Assembly (NCBI GenBank): GCA_037974665.1
Contig: CM075767.1
Coordinates: forward strand, 17,004,840-17,068,839
DNA: 64,000 nucleotides
Source: Ehretia macrophylla
Taxonomy: Eukaryota; Streptophyta; Magnoliopsida; Boraginales; Ehretiaceae
Reading direction: 5' to 3'
Below are positions 54,169 to 64,000 of this stretch, piece by piece. Within the stretch, counting starts at the first letter, position 1; each line of letters starts with the position of its first letter. The translations under genes were made by a program, and so were the position numbers. Under the pieces are notes generated by a model. The model worked only from the letters and a program-made list of their open reading frames with translations. It was not told where the DNA came from and searched no databases.

Positions 54169-54965
54169 CTGTTTGGAACAAATAAATTCCACAAAATTTT
54201 ATTAAATTCATTTGCAAATTCATTTTTTTTGGTTTGGTTGTACCTTTTTAAAAAATTTCAAATCCAAGATTTACAATTCTTGGATTTCAACAAGTCTTAC
54301 TCAAATTTGAGTTCAGGAGGTAGAATTTGTAAATCCACGTTTTCTAATTCGGCTGCTAATCTTTTAAAAACAAAACTACTCTCAAGTTTAAGTGATTGAC
54401 TTTGTTAGGAATAGTCAAAAACTCAAAAAGAAAAAAATAAACGTCTTCTCCACTCTTCTCTCTTTGACGACAAAAAAAGAAAGAAAAAGAAAATCAACAT
54501 CTTCCATTCACTCCTCTTTCATTGAGGTATTCCTTTGATTTTTTTTTATAAATTTATTCGCGAATTTTCTTTTGGACAATATGTATCCTACCTAATTGAT
54601 TTGTATGTAAAATCTTGTTCTAAACTAGGCCCTGAAATAAAAAAGAATTATATGGAAAGTAGCTGAAAAAAAAACGAAGCTAAACCAAATAAGAAATTAA
54701 TTATGATACCAACTGCTTTATGATAGAGAAAATAACACTTATATGATAACTTAATTTCAATTGAATAAAAAAATGATACTTAAGTAAAATACAACTATTA
54801 ATTATAATTTCACATGTGTTCCAAACACAATTTGGATTTATAAATAACAGAATTGACTTAATATTGTTTTACATTTTCAAACAAGAAAATTCATTTATAA
54901 ATGAATTCTATGAGGAATTCATTTATAAATGAAATGAATTCCACACATAAATTGGTTCCAAACAC
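54169..54965. mobile_element. CTGTTTGGAA-type MITE, unit C only
   Basis: 797 bp, CTGTTTGGAACA to GGTTCCAAACACT. Flanks ATGTAT and ATGTAA may be a target duplication. Unit B lacks it at the equivalent point (about 38490-38600), where the sequence between the flanks differs. Confidence 0.65.
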
Positions 54966-54985
54966 TATGTAAGTTAAAAAGTCAT

Positions 54986-55296
54986 TGTTAAGGATCATGA
55001 GATTCTATACTAAAACTAATTGATATTAGGTAAAATAACCAAAGATCTTATATGAATTTTTGATGTGAGAGGAATGTATATTTCAACAAACGAGTCAGTG
55101 AGAGCGAAATGAAGCCAAAGAGATTGGTCACACGTGGATGAATACGATTGGACTAAAGGTCCAACTCTGATACCATGTTAAGGATCATGAAATTCTATCC
55201 TAAAACTAATTGGTGTTAGGTAAAGTAACCCAAGATCTTATATAATGGATGTGAGATTGGTGATTTTTTGATGTGAGAGAAATGTATATTCCAACA
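54986..55296 (-). mobile_element. TRIM retrotransposon, unit C copy
   Basis: LTRs 54986-55088 and 55176-55296 start TGTTAAGGATCATGA and end in TTCCAACA or TTTCAACA. The minus strand has TGGTATCAGAG (55165-55175), the initiator-Met primer site, touching the LTR. The interior of 87 bp is non-coding. Same position and flanks (GTCAT/TTCAT) as in unit B, so a single insertion before the duplication. Confidence 0.85.
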
Positions 55297-56206
55297 TTCA
55301 TATTTTTAAGAGACTGTTTTTTACTTCTGTTGTGCATGACGTTTGGGTTAGATTTTCATCCAAACCCCAACGGTAATTAAATAAGAAAATCTTAAACAGA
55401 GGGGATCAAAAGGCTAGACTACTTAACACCAAGTTAGCTATGTCTTTGGTTTATCTCATTTCTGCGTGCGTTGTCTTTCCAAATTCAAGTTCATTCGTTT
55501 CACACTTTGTATTACTTCTTGCTTTACAAAAAAACACTTTACATCTTACACATGTAAAGTTGTCCACGAGCAATATATGAACATGTTTTGAGTACTTAAG
55601 TATTGTGGACGAATCATTACACGCAAACGCTTTGGTTTTGTATCAAAATGGTAATATGGTAAAAGTTAATTAGAGGAAAAAAGTTTAGCCATTTTAATAC
55701 TTTTCTCTATCAGTGCAGGCAATCGGTCAGTTGATTTTAAAGTCCAATAGCAGCAACTAGAGGCAGGAATTATCTCGTAATTTTATAATGTTATGAAGGA
55801 GATTAATGATAGTAAAACAATTCAAAAAAAAAAGAAAGATAAAATTATTCGAGATAAATTCACCATATTTAATCGTCGAGATAATTTTATTATAATTATA
55901 TAATCACTATACCTTCATTGATTTCTTTGTAAAGTTAGGGTCAAAATCCCATTGATTTCCTTGTAAAGTTAGGGTCAAAATCCGGATATGAAAAAGCGTA
56001 TAGAAGTTCGGTAGAAGCTCAATTTTAGCTTAATGCTCATGTAAAAACGAGGTTATTGGTAGATGCATGCTCTAAAGAAGTTTTTTAATAAAGCGAAAAG
56101 TAGCAGACAAGGCTAGTGCAAATTGAATTACAGATTGGATATGCGTGTCCCTTTTTCTCGAATTTTTGAAGTATGACATGGTGAAATATTCATTCAAATT
56201 AGCCCT

Positions 56207-56214
56207 TATAAATA
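56207..56214 (+). promoter_or_regulatory. TATA box of the unit C defensin gene
   Basis: TATAAATA 78 bases before the first possible ATG. A (CT)n run of about 11 units follows at 56247-56268 in the leader, absent from unit B. Confidence 0.75.
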
Positions 56215-56291
56215 CGCATACGTAGGATGGCCATCATAGCAATTCATCTCTCTCTCTCTCTCTCTCTCTTTTACACACACAGGGTGCAATG

Positions 56292-57315
56292 ATGGCACGC
56301 TCCTTGAGATTGTTTGCTACTGTGTTCCTCATGCTCATGCTTGTCATGGCCACTGGTAACTTTAAAATTTAATTTATAGTTAACGTGCTATAAAATGAAT
56401 CATCGTACATTTAAAACCGCGCTATATATGGTTTGTTATTTTTTATTTTTTTATTTTTTTGGAACTAGGTAAACTACGTTATTTTATGGTCTCTCATTTT
56501 TTCAATATAATATCATTCATATGTCAATGATGATGCCATACATACTACCTTAATATTGTCACACTTATGTCAGTAATTAACTATCCATGGAATTTCAGAA
56601 TCATCGTAAAGAAATTGTATTGTAAAACACATAAATTGAGTTCTTGTAGACCCTAAGAATCCGTAATTAAAATTTCACGACTTTTACCTTATAATTCCTT
56701 TTTTTTGGGGACCACTAGCAATCAGTCAAATCCAAGAATTCAATGGCTGATTGAGGGTAAGATCGTATGAGTATATTATCTCCCTTAATATGTGATAAAG
56801 ATTAGTTTCCGTGCCTTACTTTGGCCCCCCTCCTTTTACGGGTCACGATTGAGGGAACTTCCCATGTGAGCTTCCCGTTAGTTGGGTTGCGACTTAGGAA
56901 GTTGCGCGTCCCACAACTCTATGGCCTTCGTTTGGTCTAGTTACATTGATGCTAGCCCAATCTTCTGAGTGTGAACCAATACTTATTTTTTTCTCTATAG
57001 TTCTCATTGGAAAACCATCAATTCCATAATGCTTGAACTTAAACCAATCATATTCTTTTGTTCAACGATAACATACTAAACAACCTAGTACTTGTTTGTA
57101 CGTGGTACAAATTAGCCATGCTCATATTTTTTTATTTGCTTACAGAGATGGGACCAATGGTTGCTGAGGCCAGGACATGTGAGTCACAAAGCCACCGCTT
57201 CAAGGGAGCTTGTGTGAGGAAAGCTAACTGTGCTGCTGTCTGCCAGACTGAGGGCTTCCAAGGTGGCCACTGCAGGGGCTTCCGTCGCCGATGTTTTTGC
57301 ACAAAGCCTTGTTGA
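56292..57315 (+). CDS. Plant defensin (gamma-thionin), unit C
   Basis: Exons 56292-56355 and 57146-57315 (CTG|GTAACT...TTACAG|AG), 77 residues. A second in-frame ATG sits directly upstream at 56289, adding one Met; 56292 is chosen because it matches the unit B start. Signal peptide, linker and eight-Cys pattern are as in unit B. The gamma-core [12 protein letters not shown] is unchanged. Five residues differ: Ala/Thr in the signal peptide, Val/Ala before the second Cys, His-Ala/Gln-Gly just before the gamma-core, and His/Pro before the last Cys. The 790-bp intron has about 290 bp of extra sequence compared with unit B. Confidence 0.95.
56694..56985. mobile_element. Unclassified insertion in the unit C defensin intron
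   Basis: Unit B reads TTTTTACCAAGACTT here, whereas unit C has about 290 bp between TTTTACC and ACCAATACTT. ACC may be a short target duplication. The insert is moderately GC-rich (GGGTTGCGACTTAGG, GTCCCACAACTC) and has no clear tRNA boxes, TIRs or tail. Confidence 0.55.
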
Positions 57316-57408
57316 TTTTATATTTGTGATTCGCACCTTAAGAAACTCTCTAGCTATCAGTATGTTGAGTTACTTGTCATGGCTTGGATCCCATTGTGTG
57401 CCTTAAAA

Positions 57409-57414
57409 AATAAA
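57409..57414 (+). terminator. Polyadenylation signal of the unit C defensin
   Basis: AATAAA about 95 bases after the stop, at the same place as in unit B. Confidence 0.6.
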
Positions 57415-58707
57415 CAAACGACCCTTTTTGATGAAGGGCGTTTCATTTCGTGATTGAGTGTTGTTATTAAAAGTTATTTGTACGAAAGTGTTGTTATTAA
57501 AAGTTATTTGTACGATTTTCGCGGTTTCTCTCACCTGTTGAACTTTCTCCTCTCTCTCTCTCTCTCTCTCCAAACATCCCTAATTTCACAGTGATCGTTT
57601 AAAGGATATACATAATATATATATTAGTTTATAACAACTTCAATTTATCACTATAAGTTTACGAACACCATAAATTTAAATATTTTGAACTTAATTAAAC
57701 TCGATATACATTGACATAAAGGACCTTCACATGCCTTGGAGCAAAAAAGGCAATAAAACTTATCAATTTCAAATAAAAAGAAACCTTTAATCCTCAATTG
57801 GACATAAGTCTCTCTACGCCTCTAGCTAGAAGGCTTTAAATCTTTATGGGACGACAAACCACCTTCCGACATAAAAAGCCTTTATTCTTTATATCTCGAG
57901 ATTTTTAAAATGAACAATTGTTCACAAACCTTTGCTCTTTATGCTTCTAGATTGAAATTACATGTAAAAATTACAAAGTAAATTCAGTTTAATTACGTGG
58001 AAATACAATAAGCTTTATAATCATTCCTCAAACATTACCTTCTAAAAATAGCACTCATTACTATATCACCTTTCTTAGATGGAAAATTATTCGGTTAGCT
58101 GGTCATATTCAAATGAATTTCTACTCAGGTGGAACTCAGATGGTGTGAGCGCCACTATAACTAGAAATGTCATAAGTTCTGACTACCTCAAACCCAATAG
58201 TTCCTTTCTTAAATTACAGTTTGCTAGCAACCAAGAAAAGAAATACAATCACATCATTGCCTCATTTTTCTAGGACAAAAGATCACGCAACAATAACTGG
58301 ATAATTCTGTAAACTTTATAAATCAGCATGTTCAAGGCTGGCATGCATCTTAAACAGCAAAATATCAATGGAAGCAAAGCCATACTCTGCTAACCAATTG
58401 ACATCAACCTAAACGCATGCTTATGTTAGCAGTACATAGTGTCTTTGTTGGTTAGTGACATTATGTTCGTAAGAGAAATGTTATAATTTTATTGTAAAGC
58501 AAAAATAGCAATAACTTCATCATTATTTTAATCTCTCCTTGAACAACACTTTGGGTAAAAGATACACCTTAAGGTATGTGTAACTAAGAATGTTATTTAT
58601 CTTTAAAACTAATGAAATGGTTTTTTCCATTATATTACTGATTAAAAATTTACAAGGTATTTATAGAGAATTTAAATCTCTCAATCTAAGCCTATCAATC
58701 CCTCACA

Positions 58708-59436
58708 CACTACAATAAAAGACCTCATGCGCGACACTTTTTTCGCTCTGAACCACCGCTAACTGTGCATGACAATGCATTTTTTGCGGCAGTTTAAGAA
58801 ACCGCTGCGAAAATTCCACTTTTAGCGGCGGTTTTGGGGAACCGCCGTGAAAAGTAGATCACTTTTAGCGGTAGTTTTTGAGAACCGCCGCTACAAGTTT
58901 GGAACTTTTTGCTGCACTTCCCTAAAATCGCCGCGAATATTAGATTATATTAAAAACTAAAAGTAGGACACCTAGGTAAAGTCTAGGTCATTTCGAGGCA
59001 AGCGAATCATTTATCAGCAGTTTTTAGATATCAAATAGACCTCTCAGTTTTTAATCTCTTCTTTCAATGAAAAGGACAAAGAAAAAAATCTCATAGAAGA
59101 TATTGTTAAAAAATCATTAATTCTTAATGAAATGGATATGACAAGGTTAGCCAATATTATAATTATCGTTAATTAGCATGAAGAATATACGAACCTGTGA
59201 GAGTGTATCACTTTGGGAAATGTGGAGATCACAGGATAGCATCCCGCCTTAAAATTTCTTAAAATTTTATTTAATTATAAGCGGTAGTTTAGAAATGAGA
59301 AGTATTATAATTTATTTTTATTTGTAAATGAAGGTAATATGCATTTTATTGATAGTATCATATATTTGAATTGTAAAACATATTTTTATTTTTTTATCAT
59401 AATATAGTTGGCAGTTAACAAATGATTACATTTATT

Positions 59437-59476
<40 letters not shown>

Positions 59477-62400
59477 TATATATTACTTTTTTATCTAAAT
59501 ACACTTTTTAATAGTTCATATACTATTTTTTTTGTTAAATTAAATTCAATTTAGTAAACCATATTGTTTATATTCAAATTCATCAATCATTCAATAATAA
59601 TTTTCTTTAACGAACAATTCAGTTTCCATTTAAGTTCAATTATCATAAGAACTTTAACTCTTCTTTACTTGTATTCTATTTGATTCAAATTTATATTTAC
59701 TTTAGATATAACTTTCACCAACTCATATGCACTTTTCATTAAAGTTATACTAATAACTTCAATTTTTCTTTACTTATATATTATTTTTTTTTCAAAATCG
59801 CGAATCATTCATAACTACTTTTTAACTCATACTTAGTTCTTGTTTGAGCTCAATTATCATACTAATTTCAAAATTTATCTATATATAAACATTTTTGTTT
59901 AAATTTGTATCACATACTATATATTTATATAAATCTATGTTTTTAAATTAATATAATTATACTTTTTTTACAACTGCTAAATACAATGTCTATATATACA
60001 TTCATTTATTTTTTATTAATATTGAAATGACTATAATAAAAGTGATTCATTTATCTATTTATTTACTTTTTATTAATACTGTAATAACTATATACTCACT
60101 ATTTTTTTAAAATTAAAAACCACCTTTAAACTTGAGGGATTTTCTCAGGGATTTGGTGGTAAGTAAAAAAAAAAAAAGATTTTCTATGTCCTTAAAAATA
60201 CATATTATTGAATTGACAAAATATACCAAATTTATAATAAGATAAAAATACATATATCACTGTTAAAAAGGTAATGTCCTCGCACCAACATTTCTCATCC
60301 TCCAAAGCTCATTACTTTGCCCTAATCTCATCTCTCCCTCTTCTCTCTTACGCGACGACGACATTAATCTAGCAAAAGAAGACATGGCCTTCCGATGGAA
60401 ATAATCCGACGCAAGAAAACATGGCCTTTCGACAGTGTCCGCCTCCATGTCTAGTTATCAATTTTTTCCTTGATTGTCGAGGTCTGAATCATCATTTCTC
60501 TAAACCCTAACCTCTTCCTCTATTATACACACACAATATATATCTACATGTGTCTATATTGATGTATATATGTAATATATGTGTGTATCTGTACATTTAA
60601 GCCATCTGTTGAAATTGTGTTCAAAATTTCTTAATTGAGAATTGGTGAATTAGCACTAATTTGAGTTGATTTTACACACACATAAGCTATTTGTTGAATT
60701 TTCTGTTCGAATTTTTACCCTAAAGTTAGTGAATTAGGGCTGGATTAGAGTTGGATTTCTTGATTTTAAAGTTAGGGTTTTGTGGATTCTTACTATCAAT
60801 TTTGAATAACTTGACTTTATTTTGTTATTTCTTTCAGTTATTGAAGATTTTGGTAAGAGTTCATGAAATCTATTATTAAGTTATTGTATAGTGGTAAAGC
60901 TATGAGGTCTACTGTAAGGAAAGAATGAAAAAGATTGTACTTTTGCTTATTTTGGGTTATGGAATCTGTGGAGGATTTGTTTGGTGGTTATGCTAGTAGA
61001 AAGTCTCAGATTAGAGCTCAGGGTCTTGACTAGTTTTCGGTTTTGCTAGACACAATGTAGTAGTGGGATGGGTGTGACCGAGTTGAATTTATGTCATTGA
61101 AGTAGACCTAGAAGATTGCATTGATGAGGGAGAACTGAATTGTTTTGGTTGAAGCCAGTGTAAATATGAGTTAAGAACTCACAATAATTTGGATACAAGA
61201 TGTTGGGTATAGGTTTTTGGCAAGCCGATTGGTTATAACCTGATACCCTAATTGAAGATCAACCCTTTGGCTTAGTGGTTTCACATGAGATAATTTGCGA
61301 ATTGGGCTTCTTTCCTCCAGTTCCTCTCCGATCTAACATTTAGTGCACTAATTGAATCAAAGAGTTGATGTTGAATTGGTAAAACAAAGTTAATTTCAGA
61401 GCTTTACTTCCTGAAACTAACATGTATTTAGTTCAGTGTGAATATGTGGATAAACATTCATGGCCTTCTATGCAAATATAATAGCTAGAAAGACGTCTTG
61501 TCTGTTCATTGGTTGCTAGAGTTTCTCTCATGGTGCCATGCTCTGAAATTTTCATGTGTGGTCGGATGAGGGTGTGTTTCTATTCTTCCTCTAAAAAGAC
61601 TGTTAGTAGATTCAGTTCATTGGTTGAGAAAATTTATGGAGACTGAAGTACTTAGAATCACAATAAAACATTAATAGCTTTGATTTTAGGCATTCCATTT
61701 GTATCCAAAGGTATAAATCAAAATTGTGGTCAGTTTGAATGTATATCTTTATAGGCTGAATTGATGAAATTGCCAAAGAACCTTTTGGCTAAGACTTCTA
61801 TGATCAAGAACATGTAATTGGTAGGTAAATCCTCCTGTAACCATAACTTTTGAGTCATAACGATAGTTACCAAAGTTTTATTCTCAATCCTATTCTTTTG
61901 ATGTACATGACACAGATGTTAGAGCAAAATGCCTAGGGTAATATCATCACTGGATGCACACATAGATAATGGGTTGGACATGTTAGTATATCTTGATGAT
62001 ATTTCTCGGAGGTTTGGAATAAGATTTCCATTTGTTTGATTATCATGCTTTTAGAGATTCATTTTTCTTTGAATCTTATACTCTCAAATTAAAGGCTATC
62101 AATGTATCTCTTGATTTTGATAAGATGATTATAAAGCTCAGAAACTAGTTTACATTTCTTTTACCCTTATTTTATTCGTTTTTTGGAAACAACTAATAGG
62201 GCATATGAGCACCACACCTTCACTTTTTTGTTGCATCTCATGTAATATATGAAATATCTCGGCTCGTTAACATTCTGCTTGTTTTATAGGAACATCTCAA
62301 ACAAATTGATTAGTCCTTTGTATTCTACCTTCAGGTACTCGAAGCCTGTTTTATTGTCTTTCATTTTTTCTTCACCTTCAGCAATCTGTATTTTACATCT

Positions 62401-64000
62401 CATTAGTCATTAGGCAGGTTTTGGAGTTTGTGGGAAACTAATTTGATTTATGTTGGATGTATCTTTATAATAAACTCATTATGCGTTTTAGAATGAGGAT
62501 GATAGCTTTATCTTGAATGCTCTGTTTTCCATATCTCTACTTTTTGGTCCATAATCCAGTCTTATTGCCCATTTCATTACCCTTTTGGTGATCTTTTGGT
62601 TAATTAAGTTGAATACAAAAATTTTCACGAGCCTTGTTACTTTTCTTTTATTTTGTTAACAGGATTTGAGCCAGTCCAATTTGAAGGAAAAATGGAAGAT
62701 TGAATCTTTATATAGTAAGAGTTATTTAGCATAAATTACTTATGGGTTATGCATATAAATTACTTTCATATATTTATATATCACATAAGTTAAATGAAAT
62801 ACCTTTGTATTGACTAGTATGGAGTAAGTAGGGGATTTTGTTGTACTAATTTGTCCTAAGTCTTGTGGCTCCTATGCACGGTGGTGAAGATTGGCTCTGG
62901 TGATGGTGCTCTGTTACGCGTTTATTGTGTTTATAAGTGTTGGTAAAGCAAAGGATCTTGTACAATGATGTGTTCTTGAGGTATATAGCCGTGTGTGTGA
63001 ACTAGTCATGCATATGTGTGTGAGTGTTTGTCGCGTGTATGTATGTTTGCATAAGCTACATATGTAATTAATTATTGTGCTATATGGTTTAAGGGTTAGG
63101 TGTGGGTGATATATACATATATGCATGTATTGTGTTTGAGCGAATGAATTGCGTCGTGTTAGTATTATAAGGAGGTAGAGGGTGACTGATAATGATGGTA
63201 GAGATCTTTGGTGCTGGGCATATGTTAGTAATAATGCTTGTAACAAATGATATGTATGTTCTAGTGTGTGCATCGTGTAGTATGTGCTGGTAGCTTGAGT
63301 AAGTTTAGTCAACTATGTTAAGTAGTGTATTTTCTTTTCCTTGATTAGGTCCTGCAATAGAGACGAAACAACTAGAAAAAGATAGGAGAAGATAGTATAA
63401 AGGCAAGGAAAAGATAAAAGAAGATAGAATTATAGTATGATTAGACTTATTATATTTTAATAGAACTAATTTATATGCTTAAGTGTGAAAGCATCCATAT
63501 CTAACTATGTTATTCTATTTGTTTTTCTATTGTAAATTGTTTACTTGATTTGCTTATCTCTTATTTTTGTAGGTAATATTATCTCTAGATGTGGACCCGC
63601 CAATTGTCAGAATAATGGACTATGAGTAAGATATATCTTCATGCTCTGGTTTCTGCTTTCTTATTGAACATTGAATCCAACATTTTTTGTCATGCCGGGT
63701 ATTTTAATTAACTTAAATAGTTCAATAGATAGTTTTTTAGAACCATTTTGGCATCAAATAAATTAGAAGTTGATACTTTAAGTATATCTGAAATCCAACA
63801 GGTCTATATGCTTGATCTTTTTTTATGAAATCCAAATTTTTATAGTATTTTTTATTTCATTCTTTTGCAAATTGTTTAAGCAAATAATTTTTTAATTCGT
63901 TTTTCATATTTTACAGTAAAAGGAGCAACAGTGGTTGAGCTATTCCTCTCAGTCTACAATAGCTACAGAGTTTAAGAATTATATTATCGATTGCTTATTG
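58708..64000. mobile_element. CACTA-like element, left terminus; right end not in window
   Basis: CACTACAATAAAAG at 58708 is followed by repeated GCGGCGGTTTT and AACCGCCG motifs to about 58935, a typical CACTA subterminal region different from that of 29187. No matching inverted end is found before 64000. The interior has a (TA)n run at 59440-59475, a Pro/Arg-biased unrecognised stretch at 60280-60500, long AT-rich sequence with TG-rich microsatellite-like parts at 62980-63300, and one gene-like exon at 63573. No transposase is visible. It could also be a truncated terminus. Confidence 0.6.
63573..63625 (+). pseudogene. Exon resembling plastid translation initiation factor IF-3
   Basis: 53 bases between TTTTTGTAG and GTAAGA translate to VILSLDVDPPIVRIMDY plus two bases. 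This matches the highly conserved IF-3 segment (V-I-L-S-x-D-A-D-P-P-V-V-R-x-M-D-Y) of plastid IF-3. The next possible exon (acceptor TTTACAG before 63917) adds DK, as in IF-3, but then meets a stop after five residues. No upstream IF-3 exon was found. It is probably a captured fragment; an intact gene running off the window is unlikely given the stop. Confidence 0.55.

Larger units (their letters stand above)
52705..58600 (+). repeat. Segmental duplication unit C (with defensin gene)
   Basis: Starts abruptly after the LINE tail at the equivalent of unit A 303 and runs to about 58600 (equivalent to 41050 in B). Compared with B it has a partial loss of the Tourist MITE, a private MITE at 54169-54965, a short tandem duplication at about 53896-53980, and about 750 bp of unrelated sequence at 57520-58266 in the 3' flank, where no gene was seen. 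Confidence 0.88.

Noticed and set aside
62914..63312. 132-codon minus-strand frame rich in Thr and His
   Set aside because: Derived from TG-rich low-complexity DNA; no domain.

Overview
The window is nuclear DNA from a flowering plant. The evidence is AT-rich intergenic sequence, GT-AG introns, an R1-type NLR resistance gene, gamma-thionin (plant defensin) genes, and a plant Ty3/gypsy element of the Tat lineage alongside CACTA, TRIM, SINE and L1-type LINE elements. An R1-type N-terminal region next to NB-ARC and LRR points to a eudicot, most likely an asterid. That placement is inference.

Layout. Positions 1-4042 are duplication unit A (non-coding, with two nested DNA elements). An intact 1267-residue R1-like NLR gene lies on the minus strand at 6970-10773, with probable non-coding leader exons at 11464-11775. 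A young Tat-type LTR retrotransposon fills 12449-22101: 466-bp LTRs with four mismatches and a GTAAG target duplication. Its gag-pol frame carries two in-frame stops, and between pol and the 3' LTR it carries an antisense, intron-containing gene with its own TATA box. Positions 22107-29186 hold a SINE, a foldback element, a MITE and a LINE-like fragment. A complete non-autonomous CACTA element (29187-34275) contains a nested 2.9-kb solo LTR (30651-33554). Duplication unit B (34913-41065) and unit C (52705-58600) each carry one near-identical defensin gene and share an old TRIM insertion. Between them lie a third, divergent defensin (45085-46271), nested poly(A) retroposons and a degraded LINE. 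A second CACTA-like terminus opens at 58708, and the sequence behind it holds one exon resembling plastid translation initiation factor IF-3.

How it fits together. The host genes are all defence genes: one intracellular NLR receptor and three secreted cysteine-rich peptides. The defensins expanded by segmental duplication (units A, B and C share the same upstream sequence; A lacks the gene). Later element insertions sit in one unit and leave an empty site in another, so the relative order of events can be read. The most unusual structure is the antisense gene in the retrotransposon. Its three candidate introns can survive retrotransposition because genomic RNA is made from the other strand.
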